Assembly: GCA_047619205.1 (NCBI GenBank)
Contig: JBLHJR010000023.1
Span: forward strand, 1-43,364
Source of the DNA: Endobugula sp047619205
GTDB lineage: Bacteria; Pseudomonadota; Gammaproteobacteria; Pseudomonadales; Cellvibrionaceae
DNA: 43,364 nt
Direction: 5' to 3'
Shown here: positions 32,577 through 41,687 of the stretch, piece after piece
How the letters are laid out: each line of letters opens with the position of its first letter
Position numbering within the stretch: the stretch's first letter is position 1
The notes under the pieces: model-generated
Seen by the model: only the letters and a program-made list of their open reading frames with translations
What the model was told of the DNA's origin: nothing
The model's database searches: none
Made by a program: the position numbers and the translations under genes

Positions 32577-33560
32577 GTGAATAGTCTACAAAAAGTGAAT
32601 CAATTGATTCAACGAGAGCAATATCTACTCAATCAGTTTTATCATAACTTACAGGCCAACATCCGTCGTCTTACGGATAAAGAAAATGCACCGACAGAAT
32701 CCTTGGCCGAGTTAGAAGCCTGTCTTCAGGGGGAATTATCGTGGTCTACTGCTAATCGTGTTGAGCTAGCGCTAGTGGATTTTTATGATGATATTAGCTT
32801 ACAAACAGAATGGCAGCGTCGGCTGGCTGAAGTGGGTCGCTTACCTCAGAACCTCATGGACTTCTATGCTGAGCAAGCGGAAGAAACCGATAAAGCGGTA
32901 CTGCGCGCATTACTGGCGCGTCTTGTTGCCGATTTACAGTGGGCAGTAGAGTCAAAACGCGTCATTCGCTTTAATGAAAATCAGATGCGTAAAAAAGTAG
33001 TGGCCTTATTTTTGTGTGCCTTCGTGTTATTTTTCTTGCCGACCATCTGTCGCACCCTTTTTAACGTAGAGTTTGATAATCTGCGTTTATATTATATTTT
33101 CACTGCGGCAAGTTCGGGGATATTGGGTGCTGCGTTTAGTCAGCTAACCTCCATTCAGTCTCGTGTACAGTTAGCGAGCCTAGATCAGGTGCGAGCAATG
33201 AGCCAGATGGGCTATATTGTCGCGCGTGCGATGGTGGGTGCAGGTGCTGGGTTAATTATGTTTTATCTTGTACAGTCAGGCTTGTTGAGTGGTGCATTCT
33301 TTCCTGTATTTATCCATACGGCAGAAGAACTAGCCGGGTATCAAAATGAGTTGCTGGAGAGCGCGATAGCAATCACTAAAAATACCTATGGGGTATCTCA
33401 GTCGATTGAAGCGACTTTAGGTGTGGGCACCTTAGCTCAACCGGGAGCAGGTATGTCATTATTAATTGTTTGGTGTTTATTGGCGGGTTTTTCGGAAAAA
33501 ATGATTCCTGGTATACTCAACAATAAAGCCAAACAAACGGTAGACTCAACCGCTAAATAA
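32577..33560 (+). CDS. Uncharacterised membrane protein
   Basis: A 327-residue protein that I do not recognise. The start is GTG, fixed by GGAG seven bases upstream. Residues 1-140 are soluble, mostly helical and charged (HNLQANIRRLTDKEN, ELALVDFYDDISLQTEWQRRL). Four hydrophobic segments follow: around 143-163 (VVALFLCAFVLFFLPTICR), 175-195 (YYIFTAASSGILGAAF), 217-245 (ARAMVGAGAGLIMFYLVQSGL) and 298-318 (GMSLLIVWCLLAGFSEKMIPG). A stem-loop lies in the leader. It may be a membrane-tethered scaffold or sensor, but nothing in the sequence shows a function. It converges with the MocR gene. Confidence 0.7.
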   Translation: MNSLQKVNQLIQREQYLLNQFYHNLQANIRRLTDKENAPTESLAELEACLQGELSWSTANRVELALVDFYDDISLQTEWQRRLAEVGRLPQNLMDFYAEQAEETDKAVLRALLARLVADLQWAVESKRVIRFNENQMRKKVVALFLCAFVLFFLPTICRTLFNVEFDNLRLYYIFTAASSGILGAAFSQLTSIQSRVQLASLDQVRAMSQMGYIVARAMVGAGAGLIMFYLVQSGLLSGAFFPVFIHTAEELAGYQNELLESAIAITKNTYGVSQSIEATLGVGTLAQPGAGMSLLIVWCLLAGFSEKMIPGILNNKAKQTVDSTAK

Positions 33561-33603
33561 GTCATTGTTTTATGGTTTTTTGTAGAGTGAGGCTTATTTA
33601 CGT

Positions 33604-35019
33604 TTATTTATTCAATAGCCCCTTAGTGATATTGCCAATAATTTCTAAGGCATTCCGTATTTCATCATTAGCTTCTTGCGCATAGTTCAGGCGTAAGCAA
33701 TGACGATACTTATTTGAAGCGGTGAATAAAGTACCAGGGGCGATACTGATATTGTGCTCGGCAAGCGTGCTATTAAGATCTGTGGTGTCAATGCCCTGAG
33801 GAAATTCTATCCAGAGTAAAAAGCCACCCTGTGGGTACGACATACGTGTGCCTTCTGGAAAATAACGACTAGCCCATTCAATCATATGATCGCGATTACG
33901 CAAATACTGGGCGCGCATTTTTCTAATATGCCGCTCATAGAAACCTTGGGCAATAAATTCAGCCATTGCTCGAGGCTGTAATACCGAGCCGCAAGCAGTA
34001 GACACATATTTCATGTGTTTCATTTGTTCAATGTATCGACCTGGAGCACACCAACCGGTACGAAAAGCCGGTGAAACCGTTTTAGAAAATGATGAACATA
34101 ATAAGACTCGGCCCTCTGTATCGTAAGATTTAATACTGCGAGGCCTTGGGTTGGCGTAGGACAAATCGCCATAAATATCATCTTCAATAATGGCGATATC
34201 ATATTGATTGGCGAGTGCGACCAAACGCTTTTTATTTTCATCGGGCATGGTATAGCCCAGTGGGTTGTTACAAATAGGCGTGACTTGCAATACTTTAATG
34301 GGCCATTGCTCTAAGGCCATTTCAAAGGCTTCGATGCTAATACCGGTTTCTGCATGCGTGGGTATTTCTAGCGCTTTTAATCCCAGTGCCTGAATGGTTT
34401 GCATCGAGCCGTAAAAGCTAGGGGATTCAATCGCGATAATATCGCCCACCTCTGTCACTGAGCGCATGCTGCAGGCGAGTGCTTCTTGGCAGCCCGTCGT
34501 CACAACAATATCATCGGGGTGTAAGCGGCAGCCTGAATCCATCATCACACGCACAATGTGGCGACGCAACTCTACCGCCCCTTGAAGACTATCGTAGGTG
34601 AGTTGCGTTATGTCCGTGCTGCGACTGAGCTCGGCAATTAATTTTGGCAGCGGTTTGAGGCTTGGTGCGCTGACATCCGGTGTGCCTTTACCCAAGGCAA
34701 GTTGGCCATTTTTTTCATGGCTATAGAGGAGTTGAACCACCATTTCCCACTGAGAAACCGCTACCGGCGTTGGGTTAGGGCGAGTAATGTCGGGTAGATT
34801 GGGAACGGTATTGCGGGTGCTGACATAATAACCCGATTTAGGGCGTACTTCGGCAATACGATGATATTCTAATTGGCGATAAGCTTCTTGCACAGTGGAA
34901 ATACTTACACTGTGATCTTGGCTCATTTGACGAATGGAGGGTAATTTATCACCCGGCTGAAAATAGCCTTCTTCAACCTTGTTTTCAATGTGCTGGGCGA
35001 GCTTTTCGTACAGTTTCAT
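33604..35019 (-). CDS. MocR-type regulator (GntR domain plus PLP aminotransferase-like domain)
   Basis: A 471-residue regulator. The N-terminal GntR winged helix (about 1-75) has GDKLPSIRQMSQDHSVSISTVQEAYRQLE. The rest is a fold-type I aminotransferase domain with VVTTGCQEALACSM, EDDIYGDLSY and the PLP lysine in SSFSKTVSPAFRTGWC. MocR proteins use bound PLP to sense an amine or vitamin B6 and commonly control a neighbouring transporter or B6 genes. It is divergent from DUF1127 and an EamA transporter, which are the likely targets. Direct repeats lie between them. Confidence 0.92.
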   Translation of the reverse strand: MKLYEKLAQHIENKVEEGYFQPGDKLPSIRQMSQDHSVSISTVQEAYRQLEYHRIAEVRPKSGYYVSTRNTVPNLPDITRPNPTPVAVSQWEMVVQLLYSHEKNGQLALGKGTPDVSAPSLKPLPKLIAELSRSTDITQLTYDSLQGAVELRRHIVRVMMDSGCRLHPDDIVVTTGCQEALACSMRSVTEVGDIIAIESPSFYGSMQTIQALGLKALEIPTHAETGISIEAFEMALEQWPIKVLQVTPICNNPLGYTMPDENKKRLVALANQYDIAIIEDDIYGDLSYANPRPRSIKSYDTEGRVLLCSSFSKTVSPAFRTGWCAPGRYIEQMKHMKYVSTACGSVLQPRAMAEFIAQGFYERHIRKMRAQYLRNRDHMIEWASRYFPEGTRMSYPQGGFLLWIEFPQGIDTTDLNSTLAEHNISIAPGTLFTASNKYRHCLRLNYAQEANDEIRNALEIIGNITKGLLNK

Positions 35020-35057
35020 ATCAGCATCCGTCTATTGTCATTGATACTGTCTTGCGG

Positions 35058-35097
35058 CAGTACAGATGAGTTGAACTGTAGCATGACAGTACAGATG
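35058..35097. promoter_or_regulatory. Direct repeats, probable MocR operator
   Basis: CAGTACAGATG occurs at 35058-35068 and 35087-35097, 29 bp apart, about three helical turns. A related ACTGTA lies between them. MocR regulators such as GabR and PdxR are known to bind direct repeats in the intergenic region with their divergent target. This region is 39-78 nt from the MocR start. Confidence 0.6.
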
Positions 35098-35225
35098 CCT
35101 GCAAACTGTGCTCCCATATATTATTTATTTTTGTATCTGTAATGATTTGTGATTTTTATTTATTATGAGCACTCATTTAACCCGCTAGAGTATGTCATCC
35201 GCAGCGGCCTATTACGGAGTAGATC

Positions 35226-35456
35226 ATGAATGCAGCCAACAGCGTACTTTTTTCATTAGCGTTATTACAGTATTGGGACGATTTATGCCTCAAAATAGGC
35301 TATGGTCAGCTGCAAGTCTCTCCAACCGTTACACTCTGGATACACCGATATCGATCACGTAGGCAAATGGCTTGCCTCACTGCCGAGCGCCTTGATGATC
35401 TGGGCTTAACCATTGAACAGGTACGGGAAGAAGTGAAAAAACCGTTTTGGCGCTAA
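35226..35456 (+). CDS. DUF1127 small protein
   Basis: A 76-residue protein whose C-terminal half has the DUF1127 pattern: RSRRQMACLTAERLDDLGLTIEQVREEVKKPFW, an arginine-rich start, then L..L.D..L.D.GLT..Q...E..KPFW. In alphaproteobacteria such proteins can bind RNA and affect phosphate or carbon metabolism; a role here is unknown. The N-terminus (MNAANSVLFSLALLQYW) is not conserved. CGGAG lies about seven bases before the ATG. It is first in a probable operon with the EamA transporter, with a perfect hairpin over its stop codon. Confidence 0.85.
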   Translation: MNAANSVLFSLALLQYWDDLCLKIGYGQLQVSPTVTLWIHRYRSRRQMACLTAERLDDLGLTIEQVREEVKKPFWR

Positions 35457-35471
35457 ATTTTTAGCGCCAAA
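35446..35471 (+). other. Perfect 12-bp hairpin over the DUF1127 stop codon
   Basis: tttggcgctaaa-tt-tttagcgccaaa is a perfect palindromic hairpin. It includes the last codons and TAA of DUF1127 and is followed by tcataatc, not a T tract. It may reduce readthrough into the transporter gene or protect the 3' end. Confidence 0.65.
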
Positions 35472-35509
35472 TCATAATCTGCAGGGTTAATACAAAAGGG
35501 TTAGCAGTA

Positions 35510-36439
35510 ATGAATGTTGGGTTGTATTTAGCGACAGTATTAATCTGGGGCACCACATGGATAGCGATCCATCTGCAATTGGGTAGTGTAGAGGCATTCG
35601 CTTCTATTTTTTATCGCTTTGCGATAGCGGGAGCACTGTTTCTACCGCTAATGATAATTTTTAAACGGCTGCAGCCGACTTGTCGGAGAGATCATTTTTT
35701 CTTTCTGTTGCAGGGTGCCTGTTTATTTAGCATGAATTATGTGTGTATGTACACCGCTAGCGGCTACATTATTAGCGGCTTAATGTCGGTAGTTTTTGCC
35801 TTTTCGGCATTGTTTAATGCATTCAATCAATGGCTGATTTGGCGTAAAAAGCCCTCGAAATCAATCTATGTCGCCAGCGTATTAGGTGTGGTGGGGTTAG
35901 CGCTATTATTCTGGCCACAATTACAAATTGAGCAAGACATCGAGCGCGTGCTATATGGCCTTCTACTGACTGCAGTCGGTACTTATTTCTTTTCTTTGGG
36001 GAATATGGTGTCGGTGCGCAATAGTCATCAGGGCATTAAACCGTGGACCAGTAATGCCTACAGTATGATTTATGGTGCGGTGTTGATGGGGCTGATTGTA
36101 CTGGCTTTGGATATTCCCCTAGGTTGGGATAGTAGCTCTACGTATGTGGGTAGCCTGATTTACTTAGTGGTTCCCGGAACTATGATAGGCTTTACTATTT
36201 ATTTGGTGTTAGTCGCGCGTATTGGTGCTGATAAGGCTGCCTACACCACCGTCCTATTTCCTATTGTGGCATTAACCATATCGACGTTTGTTGAAGCTTA
36301 TCAGTGGAGTGTGATGGCGGTACTGGGCTTGGTCTTGGTTATGCTGGGTGTGCTGATGTCTAGTCGAGGTCCTCAACTGCTAGACTTTTTTCAACGTCAC
36401 GGCCTGTATTATTATCGGCTTCTCTTTGTATCGCGCTAA
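35510..36439 (+). CDS. EamA-family (DMT) transporter
   Basis: A 309-residue membrane protein with ten helices in two EamA repeats. The first begins VLIWGTTWIAIHLQLG and the second begins near LYGLLLTAVGTYFFSLGN. The DMT superfamily includes exporters of amino acids and metabolites such as RhtA and YddG. Divergence from a MocR regulator suggests an amine or amino-acid substrate (inference). It follows DUF1127 by 53 nt, with a hairpin between. A small hairpin gcctc-aatc-gaggc follows its stop (36440-36453). Confidence 0.88.
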   Translation: MNVGLYLATVLIWGTTWIAIHLQLGSVEAFASIFYRFAIAGALFLPLMIIFKRLQPTCRRDHFFFLLQGACLFSMNYVCMYTASGYIISGLMSVVFAFSALFNAFNQWLIWRKKPSKSIYVASVLGVVGLALLFWPQLQIEQDIERVLYGLLLTAVGTYFFSLGNMVSVRNSHQGIKPWTSNAYSMIYGAVLMGLIVLALDIPLGWDSSSTYVGSLIYLVVPGTMIGFTIYLVLVARIGADKAAYTTVLFPIVALTISTFVEAYQWSVMAVLGLVLVMLGVLMSSRGPQLLDFFQRHGLYYYRLLFVSR

Positions 36440-36466
36440 GCCTCAATCGAGGCTATTGGCAATCAT

Positions 36467-36991
36467 ATGGGTAAAATGGCTATGAGTTTGTTAAGCACAC
36501 TACACATGTTGACCGAATATAAAGCCTGGGCGAATAAGATCAGTTACGCATCACTCTTACCCCTACCAAAAGAGCAGCTGTATAAACAGCGTCAGACCCA
36601 CTTTATCCACATCGTCTCTACCTTAAATCATGTGTATGTGGTCGACGATATCTTTAAAGCCCACTTATCTAATGCGACCCATCACTACCACTCTAGAAAT
36701 ACGTATGTCTGTCCTAGCATAGAAGATTTATACGCGCAGCAGCAGGTAATGGATGCGTGGTATATCGCGTATGTTCAAGCATTAAGCGAAGACAGTGTTG
36801 AGCAGTTGATAGACTTTGAATTTGTTGATGGCGGCCAAGGGCGCATGTCAAAAAGTGAAATTATCTTACATGTCACCAATCATGGGACTTATCATCGCGG
36901 TTTCGTTAGCGACATGATGTATCAAATCCCATGCGTGCCTCCAGCGAATGACCTAACGGTCTTTTTGCGCGATGTTTATAGCGCCAAATAG
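36467..36991 (+). CDS. DinB-family putative metal-dependent protein
   Basis: A 174-residue four-helix-bundle protein of the DinB/YfiT type. Candidate metal histidines are in STLNHVYVVDDIF and HVTNHGTYHRGFV, the usual H...HxxxH arrangement. Family members include thiol-dependent transferases (bacillithiol, mycothiol) and DNA-damage-induced proteins; the function here is unknown. The start could be the ATG at 36467, 36476 or 36482; none has a strong ribosome-binding site. It follows the EamA gene by 27 nt and may be cotranscribed. Confidence 0.8.
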   Translation: MGKMAMSLLSTLHMLTEYKAWANKISYASLLPLPKEQLYKQRQTHFIHIVSTLNHVYVVDDIFKAHLSNATHHYHSRNTYVCPSIEDLYAQQQVMDAWYIAYVQALSEDSVEQLIDFEFVDGGQGRMSKSEIILHVTNHGTYHRGFVSDMMYQIPCVPPANDLTVFLRDVYSAK

Positions 36992-37063
36992 CTTAAGATT
37001 TCATCCCCACCGCTTTTTCTAGCTTAAATTTAACCTTGTCAGTACGGATAGCATTATTGCGGG

Positions 37064-37069
37064 TATAAT
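37064..37069 (+). promoter_or_regulatory. Possible -10 box of the ygfB-pepP-ubi operon
   Basis: A perfect TATAAT lies 40 nt before the ygfB start. The only good -35-like sequence, TTGTCA (37036-37041), is 22 bases away, longer than usual, so the -35 is uncertain. Confidence 0.4.
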
Positions 37070-37108
37070 CTACGTATTAGTATTTTTCCACTTATAGAAG
37101 GTAAGATT

Positions 37109-37672
37109 TTGTCCGAGATAAAATGTTTAGGTTTTGATGATTTTTGTAATTTACTGATGCCCTATGGTGCATTAAATAGTCCTTCAGATTTGCATGGACT
37201 GTTATGCGGTAAGTTATGTGGTGGCGCGAGATTAGATCATGATGCTTGGCTTCAAGCCGCATGGGAGTTTTTAGATTTAACCGATACACCCGATGGACAG
37301 GCTCAAGATGAAGTGGCGCTATTATTAGACGCTACCATGGAACAGCTCAATTCAGGCCTGTACGATATGCAACTGCTGTTGCCAGAAAACGATACCGACC
37401 TAGATCAACGCACTCAGGCACTGTCTGAGTGGTGCCATGGCTTCTTGAGTGGCTTTGGTAGCGCGGGCATTGATCCAGATCAAACATTCTCGACCGATGC
37501 AGCCGATGCCCTACGCGATATGGCCGCTATTGTTCAGGCGGCGGTCTGTGATGATGAAGACGAAGAAGAGCAGGAAAAAGATTATTCGGATCTGATCGAG
37601 TATGTGCGCATGGCAGCAATGCACTTCTACGCAGAACATCATATTGATGAAGATGATATCACCGTACATTAA
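37109..37672 (+). CDS. ygfB: YgfB/UPF0149 family protein
   Basis: A 187-residue acidic protein. UPF0149 features are SPSDLHGLLCGKLCGG, LSEWCHGFLSGFG and the acidic stretch CDDEDEEEQEKDYSDLIEYVRM. The start is TTG at 37109, supported by AGAAGG eight bases upstream; the first in-frame ATG would remove part of the conserved N-terminus. In Pseudomonas aeruginosa YgfB affects expression of the ampDh3 amidase and beta-lactam resistance; the E. coli protein is little known. It heads the conserved ygfB-pepP-ubiH-ubiI order. Confidence 0.92.
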   Translation: MSEIKCLGFDDFCNLLMPYGALNSPSDLHGLLCGKLCGGARLDHDAWLQAAWEFLDLTDTPDGQAQDEVALLLDATMEQLNSGLYDMQLLLPENDTDLDQRTQALSEWCHGFLSGFGSAGIDPDQTFSTDAADALRDMAAIVQAAVCDDEDEEEQEKDYSDLIEYVRMAAMHFYAEHHIDEDDITVH

Positions 37673-37766
37673 GCGCCTTTAACACGGGCTTGATCAGAGA
37701 CGCCTTGTACTCCACTGCCGACAGAGCACTGACTGACATTTCACTGACGGATAATAGGCCTTCACT

Positions 37767-39089
37767 ATGACTCAAATAAGCAAGCAAGAATTTGCCCGTC
37801 GCCGTAAAGCCTTGATTGATCATATGGCGCCGAATAGTATTGCTATCCTCTCGGCGGCGACCGAAAAAGTGCGTAACCGTGATGCGCATTATGCCTATCG
37901 TCAAGAAAGTGATTTCTTTTATCTGAGTGGTTTCCCTGAACCAGAAGCTGTCTTGGTGATTATTCCCGGACGTGAACATGGTGAGACCATACTCTTTTGT
38001 CGCGAAAAAAGTCGAGAACGTGAAATATGGGATGGCTATCGCGCCGGACAAAAGGGCGCATGTGAACAGTATGGTGCTGATGATGCCTTCCCTATTGGTG
38101 ACATCGATGAGATTCTACCGGGTTTATTAGAAGGCCGAGAGCGAGTGTACTACTCCTTGGGTCGCGACCAGTCATTCGATCAGCGCGTCATGGCTTGGGT
38201 GAATACTATTCGCGACAAAGTGCGTTCAGGGGCCGTGCCTCCGGGAGAGTTTTTAAATCTTGATCATATTGTCCACGACTTACGTTTATTCAAAAGCGCG
38301 GCTGAAATACGCATCATGCGTAACGCGGCAGAAATTTCATGTCGGGCGCATCGACAGGCAATGAAATCCAGTCAAGCGGGTAAGTATGAGTATGAACTAG
38401 AAGCTGAGATTCAATATGAATTTTTTCGTTCGGGCTCACGTTCTCCCGCATACACCTCTATTATCGGTAGCGGTAATAATGCTTGTGTCTTGCACTATGT
38501 TGAAAACACCCGGCAGATGAAAAATGCTGAACTAGTGTTAATTGATGCGGGTTGTGAGTTGGAGCATTATGCCTCTGATATTACTCGTACCTTCCCCGTT
38601 AACGGACGTTTCACGGAAGAACAAAAAGCCATTTATCAATTAGTGCTCGATGCACAAGCTGCGGCCATTGAAATGGCAAAACCAGGGCGGCACTGGAACG
38701 AGCCTCATGAAGTTTCCGTTCAGGTTATCACTCAGGGCTTGGTAGATTTGGGTCTTCTTACTGGCGATATCGACACCTTGATTGCAAACAATGCGCATAA
38801 GGCTTTTTATATGCATCGCATCGGTCATTGGTTAGGCATGGATGTACATGACGTCGGCGATTACAAAATCGAAGGCGAGTGGCGTTTACTGGAAGCTGGG
38901 ATGGTGATGACAGTGGAGCCAGGCATTTATATTTCTCCAGATGATGAAAGCGTCGCAAAAAAATGGCGCGGCATCGGTGTGCGCATTGAAGATGATGTAT
39001 TAATCACCAAAGACGGCAATGATGTATTGTCAAAAGATGCACCGAAAACAATTGTCGACATAGAAGCCTTAATGAACGAAGCGGTATGA
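37767..39089 (+). CDS. pepP: Xaa-Pro aminopeptidase (aminopeptidase P)
   Basis: A 440-residue cytosolic dimanganese peptidase that removes the N-terminal residue before proline. Metal ligands are visible at the E. coli positions: D260 in LIDAGCELEHYASD, D271 and H354 in HRIGHWLGMDVHD. Glutamates in VEPGIY (about 384) and GVRIEDDV (about 408) complete the set. The N-terminal creatinase-like domain has YAYRQESDFFYLSGFPEPEA. Length equals the E. coli enzyme. It lies between ygfB and ubiH, the usual gammaproteobacterial order; its link to ubiquinone is unclear. Confidence 0.96.
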   Translation: MTQISKQEFARRRKALIDHMAPNSIAILSAATEKVRNRDAHYAYRQESDFFYLSGFPEPEAVLVIIPGREHGETILFCREKSREREIWDGYRAGQKGACEQYGADDAFPIGDIDEILPGLLEGRERVYYSLGRDQSFDQRVMAWVNTIRDKVRSGAVPPGEFLNLDHIVHDLRLFKSAAEIRIMRNAAEISCRAHRQAMKSSQAGKYEYELEAEIQYEFFRSGSRSPAYTSIIGSGNNACVLHYVENTRQMKNAELVLIDAGCELEHYASDITRTFPVNGRFTEEQKAIYQLVLDAQAAAIEMAKPGRHWNEPHEVSVQVITQGLVDLGLLTGDIDTLIANNAHKAFYMHRIGHWLGMDVHDVGDYKIEGEWRLLEAGMVMTVEPGIYISPDDESVAKKWRGIGVRIEDDVLITKDGNDVLSKDAPKTIVDIEALMNEAV

Positions 39090-39117
39090 GACAAGCCCTA
39101 ATGAGAGAAACATAACT

Positions 39118-40422
39118 ATGGCGATGGATAATGCACAAGGCATTGTCATTATTGGCGGTGGCATGGTGGGGATCAGCCTAGCGTTAATGCTCTCCAAAGC
39201 GTTGTCGAAGACCCATCCCCGCATGCCGATTGTGTTAATAGAAAAATGCCCTTTTCCCGAAAAAAATACCACCCCTAGTTTACAGTCCAGCTTAGATACC
39301 CGAGCGACGGCGTTGAGTGCAGGCAGTGTAAAACTATTGCAAGACATTGATTGCTGGCAAGCACTATCCCATCAGGCAGAGCCTATTAGCGATATTCATA
39401 TCTCGGATCGTGGCCATTACGCGGGGACGTTATTACATGCGAGTGATTACGCCGTCGATGCTTTAGGCTATGTCGTAGAAAATAGTGCTTTGGGGCAATG
39501 TTTGCTGCAGCAATTACACGCGACAACGGTCAAGTGCATTGCGCCCGCGACGGTTGAACAATGTCGGTTTACACGGCAAGGTGTTGAGCTAAGTCTGCAA
39601 CAAAATAATGTAAGTAGTGAATTAGTAAGCAACGAGAAAAATAAAATACTACAAGCGGACTTAGTATTAATTGCTGATGGTGCAGATTCGCCGTTAAGCA
39701 AGTCACTGGGTATCGAAACGCAAACAACGCAATACCAGCAGTCAGCGATTATTACCAATGTGGCTTTGGCGAAACCGCATAAAGGCACTGCCTATGAACG
39801 CTTTACCGATCAAGGTCCCTTGGCGTTATTGCCATTAGGCGATCGCGATGGCATGCATCGAGCATCGGTAGTGTGGACGCGAGAGACGAAGCAAATCGAT
39901 GGCTTAATGCAACTCAGCGACGAAGGTTTTTTACAGCAATTACAGCATTGTTTCGGCTACCGTGCAGATCATATACTGCAAGTAGGCAAGCGACAGGTTT
40001 ACCCGTTACAGTTGCTGCAGGCAACAGAACAAGTGCGTTCGCATTTAGTATTGATGGGTAACGCAGCGCATTTCTTACACCCTGTGGCAGGGCAAGGATT
40101 CAACTTATCGTTAAGAGATTGTGCGACATTAGCTTCAGTCTTGTCTTCGTCAGCGACATTGCCCTCTTCATCGTCGGGTAGTGATTGTGCTAGTGAAAAA
40201 TACACTACCTACACCAACCTTGGCGATTATAAAATATTAAAAGAGTATTTATCCCGACGTGAAACTGATCAACAACTGACAGTAGGCTTAACCCATGCGC
40301 TGGTGAATACTTTTTCCTCCAGCAAATTATCCGTATCGGTTTTACGCCAGTGTGGTCTGTTAAGTTTACAGGCATTGCCTCGGGTAAAAACACAGTTAGC
40401 GCAACAAATGATGGGGATGTGA
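39118..40422 (+). CDS. ubiH: 2-octaprenyl-6-methoxyphenol hydroxylase
   Basis: A 434-residue FAD monooxygenase of ubiquinone synthesis that hydroxylates C1 of the ring. The FAD motif IVIIGGGMVGIS opens it, SLDTRATALSAGSVKLL follows, and the second FAD motif is GNAAHFLHPVAGQGFNLSLRD. A serine-rich insertion (SSSATLPSSSSGSD) near residue 350 is unusual for the family. It is 28 nt after pepP; its stop overlaps the ubiI start (TGATG). UbiH rather than UbiF is inferred from gene order. Confidence 0.92.
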   Translation: MAMDNAQGIVIIGGGMVGISLALMLSKALSKTHPRMPIVLIEKCPFPEKNTTPSLQSSLDTRATALSAGSVKLLQDIDCWQALSHQAEPISDIHISDRGHYAGTLLHASDYAVDALGYVVENSALGQCLLQQLHATTVKCIAPATVEQCRFTRQGVELSLQQNNVSSELVSNEKNKILQADLVLIADGADSPLSKSLGIETQTTQYQQSAIITNVALAKPHKGTAYERFTDQGPLALLPLGDRDGMHRASVVWTRETKQIDGLMQLSDEGFLQQLQHCFGYRADHILQVGKRQVYPLQLLQATEQVRSHLVLMGNAAHFLHPVAGQGFNLSLRDCATLASVLSSSATLPSSSSGSDCASEKYTTYTNLGDYKILKEYLSRRETDQQLTVGLTHALVNTFSSSKLSVSVLRQCGLLSLQALPRVKTQLAQQMMGM

Positions 40423-41687
40423 TGATGACGGATAAGCAGGACAATATCCATAGCCGCCACAGCTACGATATTATTATTGTTGGTGCTGGATTAGTGGGTG
40501 CAAGCTGTGCGGCCTTATTGTCTCAGTTGCAAACTAACACGCACGCGGGTGAATCTCGCGCTGCGTTAACAATAGCCATTATTGACGGTGGCAAGCCACC
40601 GGTGTTGCCGCGTTTTGACCAACAGCTGCCGGTATTTGATCCTCGCGTAGTGGCACTAACGCATGCTTCTCAGGGCTTATTTGAATCTTTAGGTTTATGG
40701 GATACTATTCAAACACAGCGTGCGTGTGGTTATAAAAAAATGCACGTCTGGGATGATGAAGGTACTGCCAGCATTGATTTTAATGCGGCGGATGTTCAGC
40801 AGCAGCACTTAGGCCATATTGTTGAAAATAGTGTGTTGCAATGTGCGGTGGTTGATTTTATTGAGCAACAAAAAAACCTAACGCTAATGCGTGGTATAAG
40901 TGTGACCGCCCTAGAAAAGCATAATGCTATGACCACGGTGGTTTGCTCAGACGGGACACAATTGTCAGCACCACTGATTATTGCCGCCGATGGAGGGCAA
41001 TCAAAAATACGCGAGCTTGCCAATATCAATGTACGTGAATGGGATTATCAGCACAAGGCCATTGTTGCTACCGTACAGTCTTCACAGTCACATCAATTTA
41101 CCGCATGGCAAAATTTTCTAGCCTCAGGCCCGTTAGCTTTCTTGCCGTTAGATCATCAGTCGGAAAATTACTGCTCTATTGTATGGTCATTAGATAGCGA
41201 AAAAGCTGATGCAATGATGGCGTTAAATGATGACGATTTTTCTATTGCGCTGGCGTGTGCATTTGAATCGCGCTTAGGTCAGGTAGTGTCTGTTAGTCAG
41301 CGTTATTGTTTCCCCTTGCAACAGCGCCATGCCATTGATTATAGTAGCGATAATGTAGTCTTGATCGGTGACGCAGCACACACAATACACCCCCTAGCAG
41401 GGCAGGGTGTTAATTTAGGCTTGCTGGATGCGCAAACGCTGGCTGTAGAAATAAAACGGGCAGTCGTTCGTGATTTAATTCTCAGTGAGCCTTCGATATT
41501 AAGCCGTTACCAGCGCCAGCGTAAAGCCAACAACATCGAAGCGATGTTGTTGATGGAGGGGTTTAAACGATTGTTTGAAAGCAAACAACTACTGCTACGC
41601 TACTTACGTAATATGGGTTTAAGGAAAGTGAATGGATTGAAACTTTTAAAAAATTGGCTGACAAAAAAAGCGATAAAGACATTATGA
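40422..41687 (+). CDS. ubiI: UbiI/VisC-type FAD-dependent ubiquinone hydroxylase
   Basis: About 421 residues. Motifs are DIIIVGAGLVGASCAALL at the N-terminus, FDPRVVALTHASQGLFESLG, GADGGQSK-like AADGGQSKIREL, and IGDAAHTIHPLAGQGVNLGLLD. It is a paralogue of ubiH. In E. coli the gene in this place hydroxylates C5 of the ring. The start is the ATG at 40422 (or 40425), which shares a base with the ubiH stop; the frame open from 40350 lies inside ubiH. Some lineages use one enzyme for several positions, so exact regiospecificity is open. Confidence 0.9.
   Translation: MMTDKQDNIHSRHSYDIIIVGAGLVGASCAALLSQLQTNTHAGESRAALTIAIIDGGKPPVLPRFDQQLPVFDPRVVALTHASQGLFESLGLWDTIQTQRACGYKKMHVWDDEGTASIDFNAADVQQQHLGHIVENSVLQCAVVDFIEQQKNLTLMRGISVTALEKHNAMTTVVCSDGTQLSAPLIIAADGGQSKIRELANINVREWDYQHKAIVATVQSSQSHQFTAWQNFLASGPLAFLPLDHQSENYCSIVWSLDSEKADAMMALNDDDFSIALACAFESRLGQVVSVSQRYCFPLQQRHAIDYSSDNVVLIGDAAHTIHPLAGQGVNLGLLDAQTLAVEIKRAVVRDLILSEPSILSRYQRQRKANNIEAMLLMEGFKRLFESKQLLLRYLRNMGLRKVNGLKLLKNWLTKKAIKTL

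Noticed and set aside
40350..40421. Earlier start for the UbiI-like protein
   Set aside because: It would overlap 72 bases of ubiH; the ATG at the ubiH stop is the normal coupled start.
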